From the NCBI GenBank assembly GCA_045542315.1, contig JAZQKU010000043.1, positions 11,627-75,626 of the forward strand: DNA of 64,000 bases, read 5' to 3'. Positions 8,643-16,515 of this stretch are shown here, piece after piece. Source of the DNA: RGIG5299 sp045542315 (GTDB taxonomy: Bacteria > Bacillota > Clostridia > Oscillospirales > RGIG5299). Under the pieces are notes generated by a model. It saw only the letters and a program-made list of their open reading frames with translations. It was not told where the DNA came from and searched no databases. Each line of letters opens with the position of its first letter. Position 1 is the first letter of the stretch. Position numbers and translations under genes: made by a program.

Positions 8643-10187
8643 ATGGAAAACGTTTTTTCTCCCGAAAAAGCAACGTCGGGAAACGGAAGGATAATGTCGC
8701 AAAGAGAAAAAACCGTCTTCGCATTTGTTTTTCTTGCATTAAGCTTTATGATCGTTTCTCTGGGCTTTTTCGGAGGAATGAGGCTGGGACTCACCGTTTC
8801 TCTTTTTGCGGTTTTTGTTGCCGCCACCGTCTATTTCCGCGGCTTCCCGAGAATAACCTTCTTCGGCGCCGCAATGGGAATTTTTGCTGTTCTGACCTCG
8901 GCGGTCTTCGCTCTTCACACCGACGTTTACGGGAATTTTATAGCCTTTAATACGGTGATATGGTGCAGTTCCGTCTATCTTATAGAGATATCGGGAACGG
9001 CGCGTTTTTTCTCGGGCTGCTGGCTCTATATAATCGATATATTAAGGGTAATATTCGTAAATCCCTTCCGCTATATCGGAAACGCCTTCAGGGTGACGGT
9101 TCCGCCCCTTTCGGATAAATCCAAAAAGACGGCGGGCTACGCGATTGCGGGCGTTGTGCTTGCCCTTATATTCCTTCCCGTCATCGTTCCGCTTCTCATT
9201 TCGGCAGACGTTGCATTTTCCTCCCTGATGGAAAGAATATTCGGAGATATCGGTGAAATTATTGCCGAAATAATTTTGAGCCTTATCCTTTTTCCGCTTG
9301 TGATGTCCCTCTTTTTCGGACTTCGAAGCGGTGCCGATACCCCGAAGAAAAAGCCCGATCCGGACGACGTAAACAAGCTCAAGCGCCTTGAGCCGATAAT
9401 GTTTAACGTTTTGCTTTCGGCAATTTCGGTCTTTTATCTCATCTATCTTTTCTCACAGCTTGCCTATTTCTTCAATGCATTTTCGGGCATTTTACCCGAA
9501 AGCTACGATTTTACCTACGCCGACTATGCCCGTCGCGGCTTTTTTGAAATGACGGCGATAGCCGCAATAAATCTTTTCCTCCTGTTCGTTTCCAACGCCT
9601 TCTCAAAGGAAAACGGAAGGAACGTCTATTTAAAAGCCGTTTCGGTCTTTGTCTGCGTTTTCACCGAGATAATCGCGGCTACCTCTCTTTCCAAAATGGT
9701 GATGTATATAAACGCTTACGGACTTACAAAGCTCCGTATTATAACCTCGATTTTCACCGTTTTCATCTTTTTGGTGGTGATTTTTGCCGCTCTTAAAATA
9801 ATTGTCAGGCGCTTCTCTTATATGAAAGCGGTAATTTTAACGGCGGTTATTTTAAACGCGGCTACCGCCCTTGTCGGCATCGACAGAACGGTTGCGGCCT
9901 ACAACACCGAGGCGTATTTCAGCGGAAAGCTTGAAAAGGTTGACGTTTCCACCGTTTCGGAGCTCGGCGACGCGGGCGTGCCTTATCTCGTAAGGCTTGC
10001 TTATGCCGACGACCCGAAGGTAGCAAAGGAAGCAAGACGTGAGCTTAAGGCGGAAAGCCACCGTTATCTTGAGAAAAATGCAGACGGAAGCTTTGTGAAA
10101 AAGCCGCAAAAATTCTTAAGAGGCTACAACGTGACCTACGAGGCGGCGGCAAACGCCGTTTTTAAAAATTCGGAGCTGCTTAACTGA
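8643..10187 (+). CDS. DUF4173 polytopic membrane protein
   Basis: The 514-residue protein has about eleven to twelve predicted membrane helices and a soluble C-terminal tail (about 430-514) with a HEAT-like D-A-G-V-P-Y-L-V-R-L segment. The membrane core fits DUF4173, which often accompanies DUF2975/YozG genes. It starts 2 bp after the regulator stop behind AGAGGAA, so it belongs to the same operon. Function unknown. No catalytic motif is evident. Confidence 0.72.
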   Translation: MENVFSPEKATSGNGRIMSQREKTVFAFVFLALSFMIVSLGFFGGMRLGLTVSLFAVFVAATVYFRGFPRITFFGAAMGIFAVLTSAVFALHTDVYGNFIAFNTVIWCSSVYLIEISGTARFFSGCWLYIIDILRVIFVNPFRYIGNAFRVTVPPLSDKSKKTAGYAIAGVVLALIFLPVIVPLLISADVAFSSLMERIFGDIGEIIAEIILSLILFPLVMSLFFGLRSGADTPKKKPDPDDVNKLKRLEPIMFNVLLSAISVFYLIYLFSQLAYFFNAFSGILPESYDFTYADYARRGFFEMTAIAAINLFLLFVSNAFSKENGRNVYLKAVSVFVCVFTEIIAATSLSKMVMYINAYGLTKLRIITSIFTVFIFLVVIFAALKIIVRRFSYMKAVILTAVILNAATALVGIDRTVAAYNTEAYFSGKLEKVDVSTVSELGDAGVPYLVRLAYADDPKVAKEARRELKAESHRYLEKNADGSFVKKPQKFLRGYNVTYEAAANAVFKNSELLN

Positions 10188-10273
10188 ATCAAAGCCAATA
10201 AAAACGCGGGAAGCATCGGGTTGTACCATAAAGGACAGTTTTACCCACCAGTAGAAAAAACAAAAAACGAAGA

Positions 10274-10302
10274 TTGATTTTCTGTCAGTTTTGAAATATA
10301 AT
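10274..10302 (+). promoter_or_regulatory. Sigma-A promoter of the cassette lipoprotein gene
   Basis: TTGATT (10274-10279) and TATAAT (10297-10302), spacer 17 bp. It lies inside the inverted repeats, so the gene carries its own promoter. Confidence 0.65.
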
Positions 10303-10373
10303 AGTGTGTGTTTAACACTGTGCATAAAGATGTTTTCTTACGATAAATAGAATATGACGAAGGAGGCTTTATC

Positions 10374-10859
10374 ATGAGACATGTAAAGTTAATCATAGCA
10401 ACTATCATTATTTGCATTGTTTTTTCTTCTTGTAGCACCGTAGGTAGCAGACGAACCGAATACTTTGGTTTCAAAATAAGTGTGTTTACTGTTATAGAGG
10501 AGAAAGACACACATGGTTTTCATGGTGATGGCTCGTATTATCTAATTTTGGACTGCTCAGAAAAAAGAGCGCAAGCAACGGAACTTATTAGGGGTTGGAC
10601 ACCGCTTCCTCTTACGGAGAATTTGCAGTTGATTATGTATGGCGGTGAAAAAGATGGTGTAGTCTATTGCCATAATCTCGCAGAAGAAGCACATTGGCCT
10701 ATTATCAACAACGGTGTTTATAAATTTGTTGACCGCCACTCGGAAGCAAGCGGCAAGTCAGATGACACAAACCTATTCAGCAGATACTCTTTTAATTTTT
10801 CTATTGCAGCATATGATTTAGACACTAACACATTGTATTATTTTGAATTTGACACTTAA
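10374..10859 (+). CDS. Small lipoprotein of unknown function (cassette cargo)
   Basis: The 161-residue product has a lipoprotein signal peptide with lipobox V-F-S-S-C near residue 20, so it should be lipid-anchored outside the membrane. The mature part is beta-rich with aromatic residues and no recognised motif. A strong GAAGGAGG precedes the ATG. Base use is more AT-rich than neighbouring host genes and the gene sits alone between inverted repeats, which suggests transfer. I do not recognise a family. Confidence 0.65.
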   Translation: MRHVKLIIATIIICIVFSSCSTVGSRRTEYFGFKISVFTVIEEKDTHGFHGDGSYYLILDCSEKRAQATELIRGWTPLPLTENLQLIMYGGEKDGVVYCHNLAEEAHWPIINNGVYKFVDRHSEASGKSDDTNLFSRYSFNFSIAAYDLDTNTLYYFEFDT

Positions 10860-10905
10860 TTGTTAGCCCAATCCGATTTGTCTAACAGATTTACACCGCA
10901 CCAAA

Positions 10906-10934
10906 GCGTCCCTTTACACAAGGGAGGCTTTTTT
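10906..10934 (+). terminator. Terminator after the cassette lipoprotein gene
   Basis: GCGTCCCTT and AAGGGAGGC form a stem followed by six T. The remaining intergenic DNA to 11033 holds two more hairpins: CTTGTCA/TGACAAG (10947-10967) and TGCATTTGTG/CACAAATGCA (10971-10992). Confidence 0.75.
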
Positions 10935-11133
10935 GTTCACCTATGACTTGTCAATTTTCCTGACAAGCACTGCATTTGTGTCCACAAATGCAAAAATACG
11001 GCATACCTCTTTCGAGATATACCGCATTTTTGAAAACTGTCCTTAAGAGTGCAACTCTATAGCTTTCCGCGTTTTTATTTTCAAAAATCTGTCGAAATAG
11101 CGAAAGTTAAGAGGAAAAAACGAAAATATTTAC

Positions 11134-11162
11134 TTGATTATAAACTACATTGATGTTATAAT
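11134..11162 (+). promoter_or_regulatory. Sigma-A promoter of iorA-iorB-ACT
   Basis: TTGATT (11134-11139) and TATAAT (11157-11162) with a 17-bp spacer, just outside the right inverted repeat of the cassette. Confidence 0.7.
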
Positions 11163-11197
11163 ATAATATACACAATTAAAGACTGGAGCAAATGAAA

Positions 11198-12934
11198 ATG
11201 AAAAAACTCATGCTCGGAAACGACGCCGTCGCAAGAGGACTCTACGAGGGCGGACTTTCTTTTGCCTCAAGCTATCCCGGTACCCCTTCAACCGAAATAA
11301 CCGAGGCAATAGCAAAATACGATGAAATATACAGCGAATGGGCGCCCAACGAAAAGGTTGCGGCGGAAGCGGCATTCGGTGCAAGCGTTGCGGGAGCAAA
11401 AAGCTTTTGCGCAATGAAGCACGTAGGTCTTAACGTTGCGGCAGACCTTTTATATACCGCATCATATACCGGCGTTAACGGTGGCTTCGTAATCGCCGTA
11501 GCCGATGATCCCGGAATGCACTCCTCCCAGAACGAGCAGGACAGCCGTCATCACGCTATCGCCTCAAAGGCAATGATGATAGAGCCCTCCGATTCGGCAG
11601 ATTGCCTTAATTTCGCAAAGGATGCGCTTTATCTTTCCGAAAAGTTCGATACCCCCGTTATCCTTCGTCTTTCAACGAGAGTTTCTCACTCGCAGTCTAT
11701 CGTTGAAATCGGCGAAAGAGGAAACGCCGATAAGAAAAAATACGAGAAAAACATAGGCAAATTCGTTATGATGCCCGGCAACGCCATCAAGCGTCACGTT
11801 GACGTTGAAAACCGCCTTGTTGAAATAAGAAAATGGTCCGAAAGCTGTAAGCTCAACAAAACCGAGTTAAACGGCTCGAAGATAGGCGTTATCACCGCGG
11901 GCATTTCATATCAGTATGCGAAGGAAGCACTCGGCGATTCTGCCGACTATCTGAAGCTCGGCGTTGTCAATCCGCTTCCCGTAGATATAATCAAAAGCTT
12001 CTGCGAAAGCCACGAGACCGTATGGGTGCTTGAGGAGCTTGACGATATAATCGAGACCCATTGCAGAAAGCTGGGCCTTTCGGTAAAGGGTAAGGAATTC
12101 TTCTCCCTTCGCGGCGAATACACCGCAACCGAGATAAAGAAGGTCATAAAGGGAGAGATAACCGAAACGGTAAAGGCTCCCGAGGCGGCTCCCGTCCGTC
12201 CTCCGGTAATGTGCCCCGGCTGCCCCCACAGAGGCGTGTTCTACGTGCTTTCAAAGCTTAAGCTCTACGTCAGCGGCGATATCGGCTGCTACACCCTCGG
12301 CGCCGCCGCTCCTCTTTCGGCAATCGACACCACAATATGCATGGGCGCTTCGGTTTCAATGCTTCACGGCTTCAATATTGCAAACGGTGCGGCAAACGAA
12401 AAGGTGAAGTCGGTTGCGGTAATCGGCGATTCGACCTTCATGCATTCGGGCATAACCGGACTTATCGATATTGCCTACAACAGAAGCAACTCCACCGTAA
12501 TAATTCTCGATAACTCAATAACCGGTATGACGGGTCATCAGCAGAACCCCACGACCGGCAAAAACATAAAGGGAGATCCCACGGCTGCCGTTTCGCTTGA
12601 AGCGCTTGTGAAATCCATCGGCATCGAGCTCGTTTCAATAGTCGATCCCTTCGATATAAAAACTCTCGAAACAACGATAAAGGAATACACCGCCCTCGAT
12701 ACTCCCTCGGTGATCATCTGCCGCCGTCCCTGCGCGCTTCTTAAATACGTAAAGCCCTCGGCTCCCGTATCCATCGATGCGAAAAAGTGCGTAAGCTGCG
12801 GAATGTGTCTCAAGGCAGGCTGTCCCGCAATAGTTAAGAAAGACGGCAAAATGCAGATAAACCACGTGCTTTGCACAGGCTGCGGTCTTTGCGAAAAGAT
12901 ATGCGCACTCGGCGCCATCGGTAAGGAGGCATAA
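11198..12934 (+). CDS. iorA: Indolepyruvate:ferredoxin oxidoreductase, alpha subunit
   Basis: This is the large subunit of the enzyme that oxidatively decarboxylates aryl pyruvates (indolepyruvate, phenylpyruvate) to aryl-acetyl-CoA with ferredoxin reduction, in anaerobic aromatic amino acid breakdown. It has an N-terminal pyruvate-ferredoxin oxidoreductase domain, a thiamine-diphosphate domain (G-D-I-G-C-Y-T-L-G, G-D-S-T-F-M-H-S-G and N-S-I-T-G-M-T-G-H) and two C-terminal [4Fe-4S] motifs (C-V-S-C-G-M-C and C-T-G-C-G-L-C). A 578-residue start at 11198 is favoured because GGAG lies 9 bp upstream; the ATG at 11192 is only 3 bp from it. iorB follows 3 bp later. Confidence 0.93.
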   Translation: MKKLMLGNDAVARGLYEGGLSFASSYPGTPSTEITEAIAKYDEIYSEWAPNEKVAAEAAFGASVAGAKSFCAMKHVGLNVAADLLYTASYTGVNGGFVIAVADDPGMHSSQNEQDSRHHAIASKAMMIEPSDSADCLNFAKDALYLSEKFDTPVILRLSTRVSHSQSIVEIGERGNADKKKYEKNIGKFVMMPGNAIKRHVDVENRLVEIRKWSESCKLNKTELNGSKIGVITAGISYQYAKEALGDSADYLKLGVVNPLPVDIIKSFCESHETVWVLEELDDIIETHCRKLGLSVKGKEFFSLRGEYTATEIKKVIKGEITETVKAPEAAPVRPPVMCPGCPHRGVFYVLSKLKLYVSGDIGCYTLGAAAPLSAIDTTICMGASVSMLHGFNIANGAANEKVKSVAVIGDSTFMHSGITGLIDIAYNRSNSTVIILDNSITGMTGHQQNPTTGKNIKGDPTAAVSLEALVKSIGIELVSIVDPFDIKTLETTIKEYTALDTPSVIICRRPCALLKYVKPSAPVSIDAKKCVSCGMCLKAGCPAIVKKDGKMQINHVLCTGCGLCEKICALGAIGKEA

Positions 12935-12937
12935 GAA

Positions 12938-13504
12938 ATGGGAAATATAATGATAGTCGGCGTAGGCGGTCAGGGAACCCTTCTTGCCTCACGCATACTC
13001 GGAAACGTTTTTCTTGCAGAGGGCTACGACGTCAAGGTGAGCGAGGTTCACGGAATGAGCCAGCGCGGCGGTTCGGTAGTTACCTACGTTAAATACGGCA
13101 AGGAAGTCTTTTCACCCATAATAGAAAAGGGCGGAGCCGATATAATTCTGGCTTTTGAAAAGCTCGAGGCTCTCCGCTACTGTGAATATCTCAAAAAGGG
13201 CGGCAGACTTATTGCAAATATTCAGGAAATAGACCCCATGCCCGTAATTACGGGTGCGGCAAAATACCCCGAGAATATAATCGAAAAGCTTGAGGCGCTC
13301 GGTCAGTCGGTAACCGCGGTTGACGCGCTTGCTCTTGCAAACGAGGCGGGCAACGCCAAAGCTATCAACGTAGTACTTCTCGGTGTCGGAGCAAAAAGCT
13401 CCGAGATCAAAAAGGAAAAATGGATAGAGGCAATAAAGGCAACGGTGCCCGCAAAGCTTCTTGATATTAACCTTAAAGCATTCGAGCTCGGATATAATTA
13501 TTGA
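12938..13504 (+). CDS. iorB: Indolepyruvate:ferredoxin oxidoreductase, beta subunit
   Basis: The 188-residue gamma-type oxidoreductase domain begins with the G-V-G-G-Q-G-T-L-L-A-S nucleotide-binding loop and contains S-E-V-H-G-M-S-Q-R-G-G-S-V, both typical of IorB. It pairs with IorA to form the active enzyme in the cytosol. Overlapping context with iorA (3-bp gap) and the following ACT gene marks one operon. Confidence 0.93.
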   Translation: MGNIMIVGVGGQGTLLASRILGNVFLAEGYDVKVSEVHGMSQRGGSVVTYVKYGKEVFSPIIEKGGADIILAFEKLEALRYCEYLKKGGRLIANIQEIDPMPVITGAAKYPENIIEKLEALGQSVTAVDALALANEAGNAKAINVVLLGVGAKSSEIKKEKWIEAIKATVPAKLLDINLKAFELGYNY

Positions 13505-13520
13505 TAGAGAGGTAAAGAAG

Positions 13521-13955
13521 ATGTCGATAATTCAGCTTTCAACCTTTTTGGAAAACTCCCCCGGCAGACTTTGCGGAATAACCCGCGTGCTTCGTGAGAA
13601 CGGCATTGATATAAGAAGCCTTTGCATTTCGGAGACCACCCGCTACGGTGTTTTGAGAATGATAGTAAAGGAACCCGAAAAGGCTGCGGCTGTTCTTAAG
13701 GAAAACGGCTTTTCGGTAACCGAAAACAAGGTCGTTGCCGTTATGGTCGATGATGCTCCCGGAGGTCTTAACGCCCTTTTGGAGGCGTTTGACAAAACGG
13801 GCCTTTCCATTGAGTATATGTACGATTTCGTAGGCAGAGCAAAGGGAAATAAGGCCTGCGTGGTATTCAAGGCCTCATCAAACGACACTGCGGAAAAGAT
13901 CTGCACCGAAAACGGTCTTACCGTTATCACCGCCGACGATATAAAAGAGCTTTAA
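13521..13955 (+). CDS. Tandem ACT-domain protein
   Basis: The 144-residue protein consists of two ACT domains (about 1-68 and 72-140) and no catalytic domain. ACT domains bind amino acids; stand-alone pairs like this are commonly found beside iorAB and phenylacetate-CoA ligase genes and are thought to sense aromatic or branched amino acids. Start ATG 13521 has a GAGAGG 9 bp upstream and lies 16 bp after iorB. The ligase gene that often joins this operon is absent here. Confidence 0.85.
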   Translation: MSIIQLSTFLENSPGRLCGITRVLRENGIDIRSLCISETTRYGVLRMIVKEPEKAAAVLKENGFSVTENKVVAVMVDDAPGGLNALLEAFDKTGLSIEYMYDFVGRAKGNKACVVFKASSNDTAEKICTENGLTVITADDIKEL

Positions 13956-13983
13956 TTTCAAAAAACAAAAATCCGAATGCCAA

Positions 13984-14186
13984 GGCGTTGTGTTCCTAAG
14001 GACACAACGCCAACTCTATTCGCCTTCGGCGAGTTATATTGCTTCGCAGTGATATTCGGCTTACGCCGAGTGGTATTCGCTACGCGAGTTTAGGAGGCGA
14101 ATAGAATATCACTGCAAGGCGAAGCCCCTGCAATATCACTTTTGCGGTAGCAAAAATATAACGCTGTCGAAGACAGCATATCACTC
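13984..14186. repeat. Hairpin-array intergenic repeat with ATATCAC spacers
   Basis: About 200 bp hold a 10-bp stem GGCGTTGTGT/ACACAACGCC (13984-14011) followed by at least six tiny hairpins with three- to four-base loops, for example TCGCC-TTC-GGCGA, TCGGC-TTA-GCCGA, CGC-TAC-GCG, TTTGC-GGTA-GCAAA and GCTGTC-GAA-GACAGC. Between them the word ATATCAC or its complement GTGATAT recurs at least four times. No open frame of note exists. The layout is that of a composite REP-like element; its role is unknown. Confidence 0.6.
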
Positions 14187-14240
14187 AAAACAATCAGGAA
14201 GAGCGCACTTACTCACCACCAACGGCGGTAGTGCTAATGC

Positions 14241-14279
14241 AAAAAGCCGATACGGAAATAAATCCATATCGGCTTTTTG
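14241..14279. terminator. Bidirectional terminator-like hairpin
   Basis: AAAAAGCCGATA and TATCGGCTTTTT form a 12-bp stem around a 14-base loop with T-runs on both strands. It is followed by GACTGTCCTT, a word also found at both ends of the 10.2-11.1 kb cassette, and by the stem CACCCGT/ACGGGTG. Confidence 0.65.
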
Positions 14280-14351
14280 ACTGTCCTTTAGCACCCGTGG
14301 CTAAACGGGTGGAGATTTTTTTGTATTTTTGCACAAATCGGCCCCTCGTTT

Positions 14352-14370
14352 TTTGTGCAAGGTGCACAAA
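14352..14370. promoter_or_regulatory. Candidate operator, TTTGTGCA-3-TGCACAAA
   Basis: A perfect 8+3+8 dyad lies 24 bp upstream of the -35 box for the 14.48-kb lipoprotein. The same dyad occurs perfectly at 44355-44373 and degenerately at 58828-58846, so it may be the site of one regulator. Confidence 0.45.
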
Positions 14371-14394
14371 CATTCCGAGGAATACAAAAATGCG

Positions 14395-14423
14395 TTGACG
14401 GGTGGGGGGTAGCGTGTTATAAT
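14395..14423 (+). promoter_or_regulatory. Sigma-A promoter of the beta-propeller-type lipoprotein
   Basis: TTGACG (14395-14400) and TATAAT (14418-14423) with a 17-bp, G-rich spacer. Confidence 0.75.
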
Positions 14424-14483
14424 GGAAATGGAGAGAAATGGTATCATTTTTCTTAAAATGCTTTTTCAAAGGAGGAAACCATT

Positions 14484-15545
14484 ATGAAAAAATTACTTAC
14501 ATTATTAACCGCGCTTATTTTGCTTTTCGGAATCACTGCCTGCACGGTAACGGAAAACAGTTCAAGTGAGCCTCCTGCATCGAGCGAGCCGCCCGCAAGC
14601 TCCGACGTTACCTCCTCCGAGCCGCCCGCAAGCTCTGTTGTTACGCCGAGCAATCTTCCCTTCGTTCCCGAAACGAATATGGGAGAATTCGGAAGAAGCG
14701 TTTGGGCTTTTGATAATTGCACAAATGTTGTTTGGGAAAACGAAGAAGTGTATTTTATTTTTGAAAACACCGTTTTTTCACTTACAAAAAAGATATATAA
14801 AAGCGATAATGGGTTACTGTCCGATTTGCTTTTATTTGATGGATATCTTTATTTTGAAGAGGAAGTCGATGGGAACAGCTCCTTGGTAAAAATTAAAACA
14901 GACGGAAGCGATAAAACTGTTTTGTGCGAAAAAAGCGGATTTATTTATAATCTGTTTATTTATGAAGGATATTTGCATTATAAATATTCCGCAAGCAGCT
15001 ATGACACTTGTCATAAAATCAAATTAGACGGAAGCGAGCCTGAACAAAAAGCAAGCAACTTTTTCCCTTTGGGAAACGGTTGGATTTATAAGCCGGGAAA
15101 GATAGATGCCGATTTTCTCCATGGACCGGGACAGTTGATCTGTGGCGATGAAGTCTTTGAGGAAGACGATGTTTGTCCGAGGTGGCGATACGTTTTCTTC
15201 AAGGAAAACTTTTGCTATTATGACGGGGACTTGAATCAGTTTGTTTTTTACAACATAAGAAACACTGAAAACAAAACGGCCGTGGCAGTTTCGGATGTCT
15301 TGGTGCGCTCGCCGGGGTGGGAATTTTCATTTATCGGAAACTGGATTTTCTACATCAATAAAAACTTCGAGCTTTGCAAAATAGATATAGAAGGCAACGG
15401 CTACGAGGTGCTTACAACGGAAAAGGTTACGCAATTCGAGGTCTGCGGAGAATGGATACTTTGCTTCACAACTCACGATTTTGTAACGAATAACGGCGTT
15501 AGCCTCGTTAAATATGACGGCACCGAAAATAAATTTATCGGCTGA
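14484..15545 (+). CDS. DUF5050-like beta-propeller lipoprotein
   Basis: The 353-residue product has a lipoprotein signal with lipobox G-I-T-A-C at residues 16-20, then a Ser/Pro/Glu low-complexity tether (about 24-55) with repeated S-E-P-P-A-S-S, then repeats of a 'K-I-K-x-D-G-S' type typical of DUF5050/WD-like propeller blades (for example near 135 and 175, and K-I-D-I-E-G-N-G near 310). I infer a surface-anchored, extracellular propeller; ligand unknown. The ATG has AAAGGAGG 8 bp upstream. AT content is higher than in host housekeeping genes. Confidence 0.68.
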   Translation: MKKLLTLLTALILLFGITACTVTENSSSEPPASSEPPASSDVTSSEPPASSVVTPSNLPFVPETNMGEFGRSVWAFDNCTNVVWENEEVYFIFENTVFSLTKKIYKSDNGLLSDLLLFDGYLYFEEEVDGNSSLVKIKTDGSDKTVLCEKSGFIYNLFIYEGYLHYKYSASSYDTCHKIKLDGSEPEQKASNFFPLGNGWIYKPGKIDADFLHGPGQLICGDEVFEEDDVCPRWRYVFFKENFCYYDGDLNQFVFYNIRNTENKTAVAVSDVLVRSPGWEFSFIGNWIFYINKNFELCKIDIEGNGYEVLTTEKVTQFEVCGEWILCFTTHDFVTNNGVSLVKYDGTENKFIG

Positions 15546-15553
15546 TAAACCCC

Positions 15554-15586
15554 CCCCCGCCCCATTCGAGGCGGGGGTATTTTTTG
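15554..15586 (+). terminator. Terminator after the propeller lipoprotein gene
   Basis: CCCCCGCC and GGCGGGGG form the stem, followed by TATTTTTT. It begins inside a run of nine C (15550-15558), a possible slippage or assembly-error site. Confidence 0.8.
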
Positions 15587-15602
15587 CTTACCGCGGCGAT
15601 TT

Positions 15603-15631
15603 TCACCTTCTTCCCTTCTTTTTCATATACT
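15603..15631 (+). promoter_or_regulatory. Candidate mother-cell (sigma-E-type) promoter of the cotJ operon
   Basis: The -10 candidate CATATACT (15624-15631) matches the sigma-E consensus CATACAhT closely, and TCACCTT (15603-15609) matches five of seven bases of kmATATT with a 14-bp spacer. In B. subtilis the cotJ operon is sigma-E dependent. An AC 17 bp upstream of CATA would also allow sigma-K. The assignment is inferred. Confidence 0.4.
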
Positions 15632-15674
15632 GAAAAAGACAGCGATGTCAGACCAAAAACAAAGGAGAAGGATA

Positions 15675-16025
15675 ATGGATTACAAAGCATTTTTCGAGAG
15701 CGACGATTACGCCTGCTCGAAAACGAAAAAGCAAGGCGCGGAAGCCGATGGCAACTTTTTTACCGCTGCTCCCGTCTTCAAGCCGATGACCGAGGCACAG
15801 CCGTCAAAAAATGAATGCGGCCCCGTAAGATCGCCCGAAACAACGGCGCGGGTGACCCTTTCAATGGAGCTTGACAGAGAGGGTCTTCCTCTTGCGATAG
15901 CCTACGTTCCCATGCAGGCGTGGCGTGAAGTTTACGAGCCCGAAATTGCGATCACACGGGCAACTGTTTTTAAAGAGCTTGACAAGCCGTTTTGTTTAGA
16001 GGAGGCAAAAAACCGTGGACGATAG
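15675..16025 (+). CDS. cotJA: Spore coat-associated protein CotJA
   Basis: The C-terminal half (about residues 65-110) carries the CotJA signature: L-A-I-A-Y-V-P-M-Q-A-W, then E-V-Y-E-P-E and F-K-E-L-D-K-P-F. The N-terminal 60 residues are a low-conservation extension that makes this member longer (116 residues) than Bacillus CotJA. The ATG at 15675 follows AAAGGAGAAGG. It overlaps cotJB by 11 bp, giving the canonical cotJA-cotJB-cotJC order. It acts in mother-cell-made inner coat assembly. Confidence 0.85.
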   Translation: MDYKAFFESDDYACSKTKKQGAEADGNFFTAAPVFKPMTEAQPSKNECGPVRSPETTARVTLSMELDREGLPLAIAYVPMQAWREVYEPEIAITRATVFKELDKPFCLEEAKNRGR

Positions 16026-16257
16026 AACCTTACTTACCCGAAAAATTATGGCTTACAGTATGGCGGCAGAGGATTCCCGCCTTTTTCTCGACACTCACCC
16101 CAACTGCGATGCGGCGCTCGATTACTACAATATGAGCCTTAAGAAAAAGATGGAATATTTAAAGGAATACGAGAGCACCTTCGGTGCGATGTCGCAATCG
16201 AGCGTTCAAAACGGCAGATATTCGTGGATAAGCACCCCCTGGCCGTGGCAGATATGA
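16015..16257 (+). CDS. cotJB: Spore coat protein CotJB
   Basis: The 80-residue product has the CotJB pattern: an N-terminal helix, F-L-D-T-H-P-N-C-D-A-A-L, a Y-L-K-E-Y-E helix and the C-terminal W-x-W-I-S-T-P-W-P-W-Q-I-like tryptophan motif. The start is GTG, with AGGAGG 10 bp upstream inside cotJA, so translation is coupled. It is a structural coat component. Confidence 0.87.
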   Translation: MDDRTLLTRKIMAYSMAAEDSRLFLDTHPNCDAALDYYNMSLKKKMEYLKEYESTFGAMSQSSVQNGRYSWISTPWPWQI

Positions 16258-16277
16258 GAGAAAGGAAGGTATTTTGA

Positions 16278-16475
16278 ATGTTTTTATATGAAAAAAGGCT
16301 CCAGTATCCCGTGAGAATAAAAAATCCGAATCCCAACACCGCAAAGCTCGTTATTTCGGCATTCGGAGGCCCCGACGGCGAGCTCGGCGCCTCGATGAGA
16401 TATCTTTCACAGCGCTTTACCGCGTCGCAGGGCGAGGTGATCGGCACCCTTACCGACGTTGGTATTGAAGAATAA
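16278..16475 (+). CDS. cotJC: CotJC, 5' segment of the interrupted gene
   Basis: This is the first 62 codons plus one base of cotJC (up to 16464); then it runs into element DNA and stops after three foreign codons at 16475. The sequence opens with F-L-Y-E-K-R-L-Q-Y-P-V and contains G-P-D-G-E35-L, E35 being the first manganese ligand of the manganese-catalase family. AAAGGAAGG precedes the ATG. The other four ligands lie in the 3' segment at 22.0 kb. Joining 16464 to 22011 gives an open 201-residue CotJC, which argues for a recently split or excisable arrangement rather than a decayed gene. Confidence 0.9.
   Translation: MFLYEKRLQYPVRIKNPNPNTAKLVISAFGGPDGELGASMRYLSQRFTASQGEVIGTLTDVGIEE
16461..16464. 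other. Left attachment junction (attL core GGTA)
   Basis: The cotJC reading frame is correct up to this tetranucleotide (D-V-G, then the first base of the next codon). After it the sequence diverges from every CotJC and meets a stop. Confidence 0.8.
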
Positions 16476-16493
16476 AATTGTTTATGATATAAT
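16465..16493 (+). promoter_or_regulatory. Sigma-A promoter at the left end of the element
   Basis: TTGAAG (16465-16470) and TATAAT (16488-16493) are 17 bp apart. The -35 box begins at the first base after the core, so the promoter is wholly element DNA and would drive the 109-residue gene and the recombinase in growing cells. Confidence 0.65.
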
Positions 16494-16515
16494 AGTAACA
16501 CAAGGAGGGGTTACT

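Larger units (their letters stand above)
10197..11079. mobile_element. 883-bp cassette with long imperfect inverted repeats
   Basis: The left end (10197-10243) and the reverse complement of the right end (11033-11079) align over about 47 bp. The outermost 13 bp (AATAAAAACGCGG) and an inner AAGGACAGTTT are identical; the part between is diverged. Inside are a promoter, one lipoprotein gene, a terminator and several hairpins, but no transposase. It looks like a non-autonomous mobile cassette (MITE-like) dropped between the DUF4173 and iorA genes. I see no clear target-site duplication. Confidence 0.5.

Noticed and set aside
13984..14186. CRISPR array
   Set aside because: The repeats are short and palindromic with no regular spacers of 30-40 bp, and no cas genes are present.
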